DNA of 64,000 nt. Source: Ferribacterium limneticum. GTDB lineage: Bacteria; Pseudomonadota; Gammaproteobacteria; Burkholderiales; Rhodocyclaceae. The stretch spans positions 2,526,501 to 2,590,500 of the forward strand of contig NZ_CP075189.1 of the NCBI RefSeq assembly GCF_020510565.1, given 5' to 3'. The position numbers and the translations under genes were made by a program. Numbering within the stretch: the stretch's first letter is position 1; the number at the start of each line of letters is the position of its first letter. The notes under the pieces are model-generated. The model saw only the letters and a program-made list of their open reading frames with translations. It searched no databases and was not told the origin of the DNA. Of this stretch, positions 43,246 through 51,606 are shown one piece after another.

Positions 43246-43277
43246 ATCAAAAACCGAAGGCAGGCTCCGGTTTTTGA
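43246..43277 (-). terminator. Terminator of the phasin gene
   Basis: TCAAAAACCG / CGGTTTTTGA with an 11-nt loop, 19 bp beyond the phasin stop. The A-run on the left would be a U-run in the phasin mRNA. Confidence 0.65.
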
Positions 43278-43295
43278 TGTCCAGGCAGAAGGTGC

Positions 43296-43850
43296 TTAGG
43301 CAGCCTTCTTGGAAGCCTTCGGAGCGGCGACGACGTTGGCAGCCTTCATCGTGGCGCTGGTAGCAGCAGCAACGCTGGCTTCGGCAACTTCAGCAGCCTG
43401 CTTGGCAGCCTTGTTGAGGCCTTCGTAGGCTTCGTTGGCGGACTTGATCGCGGTCTTGACGGCAGCGACGGCCACTTCGGAACCAGCCGGAGCGGAAGCC
43501 AGAGCCTTTTCGACCAGACCGGAAACCGTGGCGGCGTTTTCAGCAACCTTGGCTTCAACTTCCTTGGCCAGCTTGTCCTTGGTTTCGCCAGCGATGGCGA
43601 TCACGTTACGCGAGTATTCCATGCCCTTTTCGATGGACGGCGAAGCCAGTTCCTTCTGGATGCTGACGAAAGCCTGGACATCCTTGGCGCCGAGCAGGGC
43701 GGTGACGTTGGACATGGCGCCTTCGAAAACGGAACGGGCAGCGGCCAGATTCAACAGGGCCAGACGCTCGATGCCGTCAAAGGTGGTGTTGGCGAAGAAC
43801 AGAGCGGAATTGATGCTGGACTTGGCGAAATCTTCGGGTTTGGTGAACAT
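43296..43850 (-). CDS. phaP: Phasin (PHA granule-associated protein)
   Basis: A 184-aa phasin. The N-terminal family domain reads MFTKPEDFAKSSINSALFFA, then IERLALLNLAAARSVFEGAM and the AFVSIQKELASPSIEKGMEY segment. The C-terminus is an Ala/Lys-rich tail (AAKQAAEVAEASVAAATSAT, ending KASKKAA). Phasins coat polyhydroxyalkanoate granules, so the organism likely stores PHB. A strong AGGAGA ribosome site and a near-consensus promoter suggest high expression, as expected. Confidence 0.93.
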   Translation of the reverse strand: MFTKPEDFAKSSINSALFFANTTFDGIERLALLNLAAARSVFEGAMSNVTALLGAKDVQAFVSIQKELASPSIEKGMEYSRNVIAIAGETKDKLAKEVEAKVAENAATVSGLVEKALASAPAGSEVAVAAVKTAIKSANEAYEGLNKAAKQAAEVAEASVAAATSATMKAANVVAAPKASKKAA

Positions 43851-43917
43851 GATGAATCTCCTGAGGTTGGGGTGATCTATTCGCCTTGGCCTTTATGTTG
43901 CGCCGCAGCATGACTCC

Positions 43918-43965
43918 ATTCTAATCACAGGAAAACACTTGTCAACAGCTTTTTGTGCACTGCAC
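43918..43965 (-). promoter_or_regulatory. Phasin promoter with upstream palindrome
   Basis: On the minus strand TTGACA (43940-43945), 16-bp spacer, TAGAAT (43918-43923). The palindrome GTGCACTGCAC (43955-43965) lies 9 bp upstream of the -35 and could be a PhaR or other repressor site; that identity is inference. Confidence 0.6.
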
Positions 43966-44003
43966 CAATTACCTGAAAAAATGTGTTGGAAATTCCCAAC
44001 GCT

Positions 44004-44798
44004 TCAGCCGGAACGCGGCTCCAGGCCGACTCTTTCGAGGATCGCGGTCATCGCTTCGGCAGCACCGAGCGGCAGGTAAAAATCGACGATATCGGTGAGC
44101 ATGGTGCGCGCCGGATTGATCTCGACGGTCGGAATGCCGCTGCCGGCCGCCAACACGACCGGCTGGGTAATATAGGGAAAGATGCTCGACGTCCCAATGG
44201 TAAAAACGATGTCGAAACCTTGCTGAAAGGCGTCGATGAAACGATCCAGCGGTTCCTCCGGCAGGGCTTCGCCGAAAAGCACCACCTTCGGCCGCAAGAC
44301 ACCGCCGCACTGCGGACACAAGGGCGGCACTTCCCGCCCGCTCAGGTCGGCAGCGGCTTCTTCATGGCTGCATTCGGTACATTCCAGTTCCTGCAAGTTG
44401 CCGTGAATCTCGACGATTTCGCGACTACCGGCCTGACGGTGCAGGCCATCGACGTTCTGCGTGAATACCATGACCCGGTCGAGATGCTCGTCCAGGCTGG
44501 CAATGGCGAAATGTGCGGCGTTTGGTTTGGCACCACGGCAGTTTTCTTCGATCTGAATCAGGTATTTCCAGGTGATCTCCGGGTGCATGGCAAAAACCTC
44601 GCCCGACAAGGCATCCTCGATGCGCAAGCCCTCTTCCGTTGCCTCGCTGTCGTAGAGGCCGCCAACGCCACGATAGGTCGGCAGGCCGGAATCGGCCGAA
44701 ATCCCCGCGCCGGTAATGAACAAGGCGCTCCGCGCGTGGCGAAGGTGCTCGGCCACGGCATCAAGAGCCGCCTCTATCGGTGCTGAATACGACTTCAT
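44004..44798 (-). CDS. cobB: Sir2-family NAD-dependent protein deacylase
   Basis: A 264-aa sirtuin from ATG 44798. It shows the NAD site ITGAGISADSGLPTYRG, FTQNVDGLHRQAG, catalytic His in EIHGN, zinc Cys pairs CTEC and CPQC, and RPKVVLFGEALPEE, then IGTSSIFPY. The class is close to the bacterial form that removes acyl groups from lysine. A TTG two codons upstream is in frame but ATG is preferred. It ends 140 bp from the phasin promoter and begins 18 bp after a FliL-like gene, so the two may share a transcript. Confidence 0.9.
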   Translation of the reverse strand: MKSYSAPIEAALDAVAEHLRHARSALFITGAGISADSGLPTYRGVGGLYDSEATEEGLRIEDALSGEVFAMHPEITWKYLIQIEENCRGAKPNAAHFAIASLDEHLDRVMVFTQNVDGLHRQAGSREIVEIHGNLQELECTECSHEEAAADLSGREVPPLCPQCGGVLRPKVVLFGEALPEEPLDRFIDAFQQGFDIVFTIGTSSIFPYITQPVVLAAGSGIPTVEINPARTMLTDIVDFYLPLGAAEAMTAILERVGLEPRSG

Positions 44799-44816
44799 CG
44801 GCAACGGCAGTCCTGC

Positions 44817-45221
44817 TTACTGGATCAGAAACTGGGTAAACAAGGCTTCCTTGATCCCGGTTTTCTCGTCTTCATGAATGGCGTGGTTGGCCAGTTCAAT
44901 GAGCTCTTCGATCAGTTCCTTCTTGCCCGCCAGAGTGCGCAGCCCGGCTACCTCCTTGCCCGAGAGCAGCAGGATGATCTCATGCTGGATCCGCGGTTTG
45001 TAGGCAGCGATGGCGCCGGCTGCTTCCGGAACGGCAGGTTCCAGGATCAGCCCGAACTGCAAATAGTTTTCGGTACCGAGATTGACTGTAAATACCATCG
45101 GTTCCGGTGCGCCGCCACCGCCGCCATGATCGCTGGCCAGCGACGGCACGGGCAAAATCAGGGCGAGAACAAGCAGCATGGGCGCCAGAAGGGCATTTAC
45201 AACTCGGTGAGCGACGTTCAT
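44817..45221 (-). CDS. Orphan FliL-like protein
   Basis: A 134-aa protein with an N-terminal signal or membrane helix (LLAPMLLVLALILPVPSLAS), a short Gly-rich linker (HGGGGG), then a FliL-type domain. That domain shows MVFTVNLGTENYLQFGLILE, PRIQHEIILLLSGKEVAGLR, and the GIKEALFTQFLIQ terminus typical of flagellar basal-body FliL. No other flagellar gene is nearby, so its job here may be stator- or envelope-related rather than flagellar. It starts at ATG 45221 and is likely co-transcribed with the sirtuin. Confidence 0.8.
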   Translation of the reverse strand: MNVAHRVVNALLAPMLLVLALILPVPSLASDHGGGGGAPEPMVFTVNLGTENYLQFGLILEPAVPEAAGAIAAYKPRIQHEIILLLSGKEVAGLRTLAGKKELIEELIELANHAIHEDEKTGIKEALFTQFLIQ

Positions 45222-45446
45222 GACTATCCTGTGAATGATCGATATCTCATGGCGAGACCCGAACTTTATACCGTTTGAAAGTTAAAAAAGCCACCATTGC
45301 GGCGATCTTCGCCGGTCGACGGCCATTTTTCCTCCGGGGCTGGCGGCAATACTCCCCCTGACCGGCAGACCAGCGTATATTTCGCCCTTCGCTCACGGTT
45401 GCCGCCCAAAAACCCGGCCTGGCACCGCCAAAACTCCCGCTAAATC

Positions 45447-46535
45447 ATGCCTCTTCCCGTTTACGACCCCGCCACCTATCCGGCCCAACTCGCCGGCAAA
45501 CTCGCCCATTTCGAGCAGACCTTTGCGTCGCTCGGCGTGACCAATACCGTTGCCCATGCCTCGACGCCGCTGCATTACCGGCTGCGCGCCGAATTCCGCA
45601 TCTGGCACGATGGCGACCGCCTCGACTACGCGATGTTCGACCCGGAAGCCCCAAAGGTGCCGATCGCGCTCGACACCTTCCCACCGGCCGCCGAATCGAT
45701 CTGCACCCTGATGCCGCGCCTGCGCGACCGCCTTGCCGTCAGCCCGACGCTGCGCCGCAGCCTGTTCCAGGCCGACTTTCTCGCCACCTTGAGCGGCGAC
45801 ATGCTGGTCACGCTGATCTATCACCGCACGCTCGACGAAGCCTGGGAGGCCGCCGCCCGGGAGATGGCAGCCGAACTGGGCATCATGATCATCGGCCGCA
45901 GCCGTGGCCAGAAGCGCGTACTCGACCGTGACTGGGTGCTCGAAGAGTTCGAACTCAATGGCCGCCAGCTACGCTACAAGCAAGTCGAAGGCAGCTTCAC
46001 CCAGCCCAACGGCGGCGTCAATCGCCAGATGCTCGGCTGGGCCTGCCAGCAGGCGGCCGGCATTGGCGGCAATCTGGTCGAGCTGTATTGCGGCAATGGC
46101 AACTTCACCATCGCGCTGGCCCCACTCTTCGATAAGGTGCTCGCCACCGAAGTCAGCAAGTCGTCCGTTCATGCCGCGCAATTCAACCTGGAAGCCAACA
46201 AGGTCGAAAACGTTGCCATCGCCCGCATGTCGAGCGAGGAATTCAGTAATGCCTTGTCCGGCCGCGAGGAATTCACGCGCCTCAAAGACATCGACCTCGC
46301 CCCCTTCCGCCACGCCACGCTCTTTGTCGACCCGCCGCGCAGCGGGCTGGACGCCGTGACGCTCGAACTGGCTCGCGGCTTCGACCGCATCCTGTACATT
46401 TCCTGCAACCAGCAGACCCTGCTCGAAAACGTCACCGCCCTGCAAGATACCCACCAGATCGCCGCTTCCGCCGTCTTCGACCAGTTCCCCTACACGCACC
46501 ACCTGGAGTGTGGCCTGCTGCTGACGCGGCGGTAA
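45447..46535 (+). CDS. trmA: tRNA (uracil-54-C5)-methyltransferase
   Basis: A 362-aa enzyme making ribothymidine-54 in the T loop. Visible motifs: RGQKRVLDRDWVLEEF and SFTQPNGGVNRQML in the TrmA-specific N-terminal part, SAM site LVELYCGNGNFTIAL, and DPPRSGLD. The catalytic Cys lies in ILYISCNQQTL, and the C-terminal DQFPYTHHLECGLLL is present. Length matches E. coli TrmA (366). ATG 45447 follows a 200-bp leader with no recognisable feature. Confidence 0.93.
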   Translation: MPLPVYDPATYPAQLAGKLAHFEQTFASLGVTNTVAHASTPLHYRLRAEFRIWHDGDRLDYAMFDPEAPKVPIALDTFPPAAESICTLMPRLRDRLAVSPTLRRSLFQADFLATLSGDMLVTLIYHRTLDEAWEAAAREMAAELGIMIIGRSRGQKRVLDRDWVLEEFELNGRQLRYKQVEGSFTQPNGGVNRQMLGWACQQAAGIGGNLVELYCGNGNFTIALAPLFDKVLATEVSKSSVHAAQFNLEANKVENVAIARMSSEEFSNALSGREEFTRLKDIDLAPFRHATLFVDPPRSGLDAVTLELARGFDRILYISCNQQTLLENVTALQDTHQIAASAVFDQFPYTHHLECGLLLTRR

Positions 46536-46619
46536 TCGCGCTTCACGCTTGTCAGCCTGCCGCCGGCCGGCTGCAACCCAGTGGCGGTAACCAATACCGC
46601 CACGCACCCGAGCCTCCCC

Positions 46620-46889
46620 ATGAAAAGAACCGATCTCTACAAAAGCCTTGCCAGCAAGATTGACCGCAACATGAAACAAGCGGGAACCCCCGACCGTTTC
46701 GGCCAGGGCACCGTCCTCGACCGCAAGGAGCAGCGCAAGCTGGACCAGGCGAAGGGCCTCATCCCCTTCGCCGTCAAACTCGATGCCGAGTTGGCCGAAC
46801 AACTGCGCACGCTCGCTGAATCCAGCGAAGGCGGCATTAACGAAGTGGTCGACATGCTGCTGCGCAAAGGCCTCGCCGCCGGCGTTTAA
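46620..46889 (+). CDS. Small hypothetical protein (89 aa)
   Basis: ATG 46620 is preferred over an upstream in-frame ATG (46581) because the conserved-looking part starts MKRTDLYKSLASKIDRNMKQ. The sequence then runs VLDRKEQRKLDQAKGLIPFA, and a C-terminal helix-loop-helix (DAELAEQLRTLAESSEGGIN, then EVVDMLLRKGL) resembles a ribbon-helix-helix-like or copG fold. It could be a small DNA-binding regulator. It lies 67 bp before rhlE in the same direction. Confidence 0.6.
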   Translation: MKRTDLYKSLASKIDRNMKQAGTPDRFGQGTVLDRKEQRKLDQAKGLIPFAVKLDAELAEQLRTLAESSEGGINEVVDMLLRKGLAAGV

Positions 46890-46955
46890 ACGCTCGCTAC
46901 ACGGGCGGGTTAAACTCGCCCCTTCATTGCCCATTTGCTTTCCCCCTCCCCGCCC

Positions 46956-48308
46956 ATGACCTTCTCCGCCCTCGGCCTTGCCGAAACGCTGCTCCAGTCC
47001 CTCGAAACGCTCGGCTACAAGACGCCGACGCCGATTCAGGAGCAAGCCATTCCCGCCATCCTTGAAGGGCGCGACGTGATGGCCGCAGCCCAGACCGGCA
47101 CCGGCAAGACCGCCGGCTTCGCGCTGCCCATCCTGCACAGCCTGGCCACCGATGATATCAAGGTCGGCAGCAATTCCGTGCGCGCCCTCGTCCTCGTGCC
47201 GACGCGCGAACTGGCCGAACAGGTCCACGCCAGCTTCCGCCAGTACGGCGAACACAGCGGCGTCAGCACCTACGCGGCCTACGGCGGCGTCAGCATCAAC
47301 CCGCAGATGATGCGCCTGCGCCGTGGCGTCGATGTCCTCGTCGCCACCCCCGGCCGCCTGCTCGATCTGTATAGCCAGAACGCCCTCAAACTCAACAAGG
47401 TGCAGGTGCTCGTCCTCGACGAAGCCGACCGCATGCTCGACCTCGGCTTCTCGAACGAACTCGACGCCGTCTTTGCCGCCCTGCCCAAAAAGCGGCAAAC
47501 CCTGCTCTTCTCGGCCACCTTCTCCGAAGTCATCCGCAGCCTGGCCAAAGCCCGCCTGCGCAACCCGCTGACCATCGAAATCAGCCCGCCCAACAGCACC
47601 GTCAAGGCCGTCAAACAGTGGATGGTGCCCGTCGACAAGAAGCGCAAGACCGAACTCTTCCTGTTCATGCGCAAGGACCGGAAATGGGGCCAGGTGCTTG
47701 TTTTCGTCAAGACCAAGCGCGGCGCCGACGAACTGGTTAGCATCCTGCACGCCAAGCGCATCAAGGCCGATGCCATCCACGGCGACAAACCGCAACCGGC
47801 CCGCCTGCGTGCGCTGGAAAGCTTCAAGGCCGGCGAAGTGCAAATCCTCGTCGCCACCGACGTCGCCGCCCGCGGGCTGGACATCGACGACCTGCCGCAA
47901 GTCGTCAATTTCGACCTGCCCATCGTCGCCGAAGACTACATCCACCGCATCGGCCGCACCGGCCGCGCCGGCGCCACCGGCGAAGCCATCTCGCTGGTCT
48001 GCGCCGACGAAGCCCCGATGCTCGCTGCCATCGAAATACTGCTCAAACAAACGCTAAGCCGCGAAGAAGAACCGGGCTTCGAACCCGACCACCGCATTCC
48101 GCTGACCGGCGCCGCTGCAATCGCCGCCAAGAAGATCAAAAAACCAAAGGTAGCCGGCGGCCGAGGCGGCAAAGGCACACCGAGCAACTGGGTCGGCTTC
48201 GACGACGCCCCCAAACGTCCCGGCGCCAGGCCGGCAGCCCGCCCGGGTGGAATGCCACGGTCAACCGGAAAAAACGGCCAAAAACAAAATCGGTCGGGCG
48301 GGCGCTGA
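46956..48308 (+). CDS. rhlE: DEAD-box RNA helicase RhlE
   Basis: A 450-aa helicase. I chose ATG 46956 for the conserved MTFSALGLAETLLQSLETLG start. Motifs: Q motif YKTPTPIQEQAIP, Walker A AAQTGTGKTAGF, PTRELAEQ, TPGRLLDL, Walker B VLDEADRMLDLGF, FSATFS, then C-terminal domain with VFVKTKRGADEL, DVAARGLDID and HRIGRTGRAGATG. It assists rRNA maturation and cold adaptation. The basic tail (about residues 400-450) contains a translated copy of the dispersed repeat (RSTGKNGQKQNRSGGR) as its very end. Confidence 0.94.
   Translation: MTFSALGLAETLLQSLETLGYKTPTPIQEQAIPAILEGRDVMAAAQTGTGKTAGFALPILHSLATDDIKVGSNSVRALVLVPTRELAEQVHASFRQYGEHSGVSTYAAYGGVSINPQMMRLRRGVDVLVATPGRLLDLYSQNALKLNKVQVLVLDEADRMLDLGFSNELDAVFAALPKKRQTLLFSATFSEVIRSLAKARLRNPLTIEISPPNSTVKAVKQWMVPVDKKRKTELFLFMRKDRKWGQVLVFVKTKRGADELVSILHAKRIKADAIHGDKPQPARLRALESFKAGEVQILVATDVAARGLDIDDLPQVVNFDLPIVAEDYIHRIGRTGRAGATGEAISLVCADEAPMLAAIEILLKQTLSREEEPGFEPDHRIPLTGAAAIAAKKIKKPKVAGGRGGKGTPSNWVGFDDAPKRPGARPAARPGGMPRSTGKNGQKQNRSGGR
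48252..48290 (-). repeat. Dispersed 40-bp repeat, copy 9 (3' end of rhlE)
   Basis: ATGCCACGGTCAACCGG, then AAAAAACGGCCAAAAACAAA. Read as PRSTGKNGQKQN, the last residues of RhlE before RSGGR. Confidence 0.85.
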
Positions 48309-48328
48309 ACGAAAATCAAAGGCTGAAC

Positions 48329-48363
48329 AAATGGCACTTCGTTGGAAGTGCCATTTTTTTGTT
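48329..48363 (+). terminator. Rho-independent terminator of rhlE
   Basis: AAATGGCACTTC / GAAGTGCCATTT stem with GTTG loop and a T-run, 20 bp beyond the rhlE stop. Confidence 0.85.
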
Positions 48364-48555
48364 TGACCAGCGCGCCCGGAGTGATTTCCCCCCAACCGCC
48401 TAGTTCATAGTTGATCAGCGCAAATACAGTCCAATCAGAGGCTGTTTCATTGCGAATTGATAGATTCTGAAGGCATAATCCAAATATACATATCTGTTTA
48501 TATTCGGACTGATCGGCTTCAGCTAACAACCGTGAGCCCCCTCTAGGATTCAGAA

Positions 48556-48906
48556 TTGAAAAAAATTCTCTTCATTGCCGTCATTATTTTTGGAGCATGG
48601 CAGTTCTACCATGAAAAAAACACTCACTCGTTATTGGGCAAAGATATCCAAATCGAGGAGCCACGCAAAATAGGAAAAAATCAGCAGTCTGATTTGCCCC
48701 CCAGTCGACTTTCCCAGTCAGAACAGCCCCGCGACACAGCACAGATCGCTCCCGCTCCACCTCAACAATTTGCCTGTGACGGGCGACAGCATTGCAGCCA
48801 AATGACATCAAGAGCGGAAGCTGAGTTTTTTACGAAGAACTGCCCTGGCACCAAAATGGATGGCGATCATGATGGGATTCCCTGTGAAAACGACTCCAGG
48901 TTTTAA
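48556..48906 (+). CDS. Excalibur calcium-binding domain protein
   Basis: A 116-aa protein with an N-terminal membrane anchor (KKILFIAVIIFGAWQFY), a Pro/Gln/Ser-rich linker, and a C-terminal excalibur domain. The domain reads FACDGRQHCSQMTSRAEAEF, then NCPGTKMDGDHDGIPCEND, with the D-x-D-x-D-G calcium loop and paired Cys. The start is TTG 48556; no ATG gives the membrane segment. The region is more A/T-rich than its neighbours, consistent with separate origin. Likely periplasmic or surface-exposed. Confidence 0.82.
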   Translation: MKKILFIAVIIFGAWQFYHEKNTHSLLGKDIQIEEPRKIGKNQQSDLPPSRLSQSEQPRDTAQIAPAPPQQFACDGRQHCSQMTSRAEAEFFTKNCPGTKMDGDHDGIPCENDSRF

Positions 48907-49021
48907 CGCTTAAGGGCACAAACAGCTGCCAACATTCTTTGGCATAGGCGCCGAGGCATTACTGCTCATTTATCGGGCGCTTAGACCAAAGAGCGAGTTG
49001 AACCCTATTTTTTTCCCACAG

Positions 49022-49052
49022 GAAACAAAAAAGCCACCCGAAGGTGGCTTTT
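49022..49052 (-). terminator. Terminator of the tRNA-Arg pair
   Basis: AAGCCACC / GGTGGCTT stem with CGAA tetraloop. The A-run on the left forms the U-run of the minus-strand transcript, 12 bp beyond the first tRNA gene. Confidence 0.8.
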
Positions 49053-49063
49053 TCATGAATTTT

Positions 49064-49140
49064 TGGTGCGCCCGGAGCGATTCGAACGCCCGACCCCTTG
49101 GTTCGTAGCCAAGTACTCTATCCAGCTGAGCTACGGGCGC
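49064..49140 (-). tRNA. tRNA-Arg(ACG), downstream copy
   Basis: A 77-nt cloverleaf with acceptor GCGCCCG / CGGGCGC and encoded CCA. The D arm is GCTCAGCTGGATAGAGT, the anticodon stem is CTTGG / CCAAG around CTACGAA, and the T loop is GTTCGAATC. The anticodon ACG (read as ICG) decodes CGU, CGC and CGA. Confidence 0.95.
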
Positions 49141-49200
49141 ACACCTAAACTGCTTTTTACTGCTTTGCCGAAATTTTCAACCTTCGGCGGGTTGTTCTGC

Positions 49201-49277
49201 TGGTGCGCCCGGAGCGATTCGAACGCCCGACCCCTTGGTTCGTAGCCAAGTACTCTATCCAGCTGAGCTACGGGCGC
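49201..49277 (-). tRNA. tRNA-Arg(ACG), upstream copy
   Basis: Identical in sequence to the copy at 49064-49140, with a 60-bp spacer between them. Both are on the minus strand and should be cut from a single transcript. Confidence 0.95.
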
Positions 49278-49342
49278 ACTGTCAGAGCGGCGCATTATAC
49301 GGAGGCTGGCGTAGAATGCAAGGTTTCCGCCGAAAAAAGCTG

Positions 49343-49609
49343 ATGTCTTTCTCCTTCGTTCGCATGCCGAAATACCCCGAGTGCTGGTCGAGTTGCGGCT
49401 CGTGCGCGAGCGGTGACGTCTTCATTCTGGAGTTGCTGGTCAAGATCGGCGACATGGTGGAGCGCGACGACAACATTCTGACGCTGGAAACCGGCAAGGT
49501 GGCGCTGGATATTCCCAGCCCGCACGCTGGCCGGGTGGTGCAAATACACGTCATAGAGGGCGATACAGTCGCCGAAGGGGCCCTACTGGTAACTCTGGAA
49601 TCAGTCTGA
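49343..49609 (+). CDS. Stand-alone biotinyl/lipoyl-domain protein
   Basis: An 88-aa protein from ATG 49343. The fold is a single lipoyl or biotinyl hammerhead: GDVFILELLVKIGDMVERDD, then NILTLETGKVALDIPSPHAG with attachment Lys52 in ETGKV, and VHVIEGDTVAEGALLVTLE-like end. The N-terminus adds a Cys-rich segment (PECWSSCGSC). E-T-G-K-V-x-x-D-I-P-S-P favours lipoylation over biotin. It has no fused enzyme, so its partner is elsewhere in the genome. Confidence 0.8.
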   Translation: MSFSFVRMPKYPECWSSCGSCASGDVFILELLVKIGDMVERDDNILTLETGKVALDIPSPHAGRVVQIHVIEGDTVAEGALLVTLESV

Positions 49610-49645
49610 GCAGCGCCCTCGGGAAGCTGGAATCGCCCCCTCCCC

Positions 49646-49987
49646 TTACTTTGGGACGTCGACCTCCATGGCGTTGCGCACTTCACGCACGCCACGCACG
49701 CCGCTGGCGAGGTCGAGGGCCCGGCGCAGCGCATGTTCGTCGGGCACCGAGCCGCCAACGGTAACGACGGCGGATTTGGCAAGGATGCGGAACTGCGAAC
49801 CGGCCAGGTCGATGTCGGTGCGCAGCAGGGTTTCGACTTTGTCGATGAGGGCCGCGTCCTGCGCTTCGGTGTTGGCCACCATGGCGGCCAACAGTTGCGG
49901 GTCGTCGGTGGCGAAGGCGGAAAGGCCGAGGCCGGCAAAGGTGGCTGCAGCGGTGATGCTGGCGACCATGAGGTGACGTTTGAACAT
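49646..49987 (-). CDS. Exported BON-domain protein
   Basis: A 113-aa protein with a signal peptide (VASITAAATFAGLGLSAFA) and one BON-like domain. The domain shows DKVETLLRTDIDLAGSQFRI, SAVVTVGGSVPDEHALRRAL, then ASGVRGVREVRNAMEV. BON domains bind phospholipid and support the periplasm and outer membrane under osmotic stress. It is shorter than OsmY (one domain against two). Transcribed alone. Confidence 0.83.
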   Translation of the reverse strand: MFKRHLMVASITAAATFAGLGLSAFATDDPQLLAAMVANTEAQDAALIDKVETLLRTDIDLAGSQFRILAKSAVVTVGGSVPDEHALRRALDLASGVRGVREVRNAMEVDVPK

Positions 49988-50158
49988 GGCTATTCCCTTT
50001 TATTGTTGATTGCCATCAGACTATTGCGAAGTCCGTGCCAGCCATTTATTTTTGTTTTAAATCAACGCACTAAATAAGTATTGCGTTTTCAACGACGGGC
50101 ATTCCGTCGTGCGGCAACGACAGCTGTTTTTGGCGCGAGGAGAAATCCCCGGGAAACT

Positions 50159-50184
50159 GTCATCCCCGCGCAAGCGGGAATGAC
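50159..50184. repeat. REP-like palindrome
   Basis: GTCATCCCCGCGCAAGCGGG followed by AATGAC. This imperfect palindrome matches the common extragenic REP/BIME-like motif (GTCATTCCCGC, GCGGGAATGAC). It sits between the BON-domain gene and the GlrR-like gene. Confidence 0.6.
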
Positions 50185-50196
50185 GGCGCTGTTTCG

Positions 50197-51606
50197 CTAG
50201 GCCGGCCCCGGCCTGTCTCCGCCTGACGGCGGGCTATCGCCTTCGCTGCGGAACATGGCTGGCGTCAGGTCGTGTTTCTGCAACAGACGGTAGAACTCGG
50301 TCCGGTTGCGTTCGGCCAGGCGGGCGGCGTCGGCGACGTTGCCGTCGGTCAGTTTGAGCAACTGGACGAGGTAGTTGCGCTCGAAACGCTGCTTGGCTTC
50401 GGCGTAATTCAGGGCATCCATGACCGGCACGCGCAAGGCACGCTGGACGAGCGTCAGCGGAATCAACGGCGTCGAGGTCAGCGCGCAGCTTTGTTCGACG
50501 ACGTTGAACAGTTGTCGGACGTTGCCCGGCCAGGCGGCCGTGGCCAGCGCTTCAAGGGCTTCGGGGGCAAAGCCGTTGACCGGTTTGCCGTATTTGCCGG
50601 CGAGCAGCTGGACGAAATGCAGGGCGAGCAGCGGGATGTCTTCGCGCCGCTCATCAAGGCGCGGCAGGGTCAGCGACACGACGTCGAGACGATAATAAAG
50701 GTCTTCGCGGAACTGGCCCTGGGCCATGGCGAGATCGAGGTCGCGATGGGTCGCCGAGAGCAGACGGACATCGACCGGCTCGGCCTTGGTCGTGCCGACC
50801 GGCCGGACGACGCGTTCTTGCAGGACGCGCAACAGCTTGACCTGGAGGGCGAGCGGCATGTCGCCGATTTCATCGAGGAAGAGCGTGCCGCCGTTGGCGG
50901 TCTGGAACAGGCCAACGCGACTGGCGCCGGCGCCCGTGAAGGCGCCCTTGGCGTGGCCGAAGAGTTCGGATTCGAGCAGTTGTTCGGGGATGGCGCCGCA
51001 GTTGATGGCGACGAACGGCCCCTTGGCGCGCGGACTGGCGCGGTGGATGGCGCGGGCCAGCACCTCTTTGCCGCTGCCGCTTTCGCCACGGATCAGCACG
51101 CTGGCGTCGGAGGCGGCAACCATGCGCGCTTCGGCCATCAGTTCGGCCATCTTGCTGCTGCGGAAGATGACGCCTTCCATCCAGGCGTCGTCGCCCTTCC
51201 CTGCCGCGCATGGCTCGTCACCGGGGTGCGAGGTTGGCGCCGAGAGTTGCAGGGCGCGGTCGATCTTTTCAAGCAGAATCTGGCTGTCGAAAGGCTTGGT
51301 CAGGTAGCCGAAAACGCCGCGTGAGGTGGCGGCAACGGCATCGGGAATGTTGCCGTGGGCGGTAAGCAGGATGACCGGCAGTGTCGGCCGGGTCCGGCGG
51401 ATTTCCTCGAACAGTGCCAGGCCGTCCAGCCCAGGCAGGCGAACGTCGCTGACGACGACGCGCGGCGGATCGACGGCGATCTGGGCCAGCGCCTGCTCGG
51501 CCGAGCCGACGGCGGTGATGCGGAAACCCTTGGCCCTCAGGCGCATGGTCAGCAGCTTGAGGATATCTTCGTCGTCATCGACGACCAGTACGTGGGCGCC
51601 GGCCAT
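50197..51606 (-). CDS. glrR: Sigma-54-dependent response regulator, GlrR/QseF-like
   Basis: A 469-aa NtrC-type regulator. The receiver has LVVDDDEDILKLLTMRL and phospho-acceptor Asp54 in VVVSDVRLPGLDG. The AAA+ domain has Walker A GESGSGKEVLARAIH, the sigma-54 contact loop GAFTGAGASRVGLF, and FLDEIGDMPLALQVKLLR. The C-terminal Fis-type helix-turn-helix (NVADAARLAERNRTEFYRLL) is a GlrR trait. It follows the QseG-like and GlrK-like genes (TAATG overlap), giving the order glrK-qseG-glrR as in enterobacteria. Two TGTC-N10-GACA sites lie 2.1 kb away in the divergent region. Confidence 0.9.
   Translation of the reverse strand: MAGAHVLVVDDDEDILKLLTMRLRAKGFRITAVGSAEQALAQIAVDPPRVVVSDVRLPGLDGLALFEEIRRTRPTLPVILLTAHGNIPDAVAATSRGVFGYLTKPFDSQILLEKIDRALQLSAPTSHPGDEPCAAGKGDDAWMEGVIFRSSKMAELMAEARMVAASDASVLIRGESGSGKEVLARAIHRASPRAKGPFVAINCGAIPEQLLESELFGHAKGAFTGAGASRVGLFQTANGGTLFLDEIGDMPLALQVKLLRVLQERVVRPVGTTKAEPVDVRLLSATHRDLDLAMAQGQFREDLYYRLDVVSLTLPRLDERREDIPLLALHFVQLLAGKYGKPVNGFAPEALEALATAAWPGNVRQLFNVVEQSCALTSTPLIPLTLVQRALRVPVMDALNYAEAKQRFERNYLVQLLKLTDGNVADAARLAERNRTEFYRLLQKHDLTPAMFRSEGDSPPSGGDRPGPA

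Noticed and set aside
49064..49277. Two identical 77-bp blocks as a possible mobile repeat
   Set aside because: They are complete tRNA-Arg genes with CCA ends and a shared terminator, so an ordinary tandem tRNA duplication.
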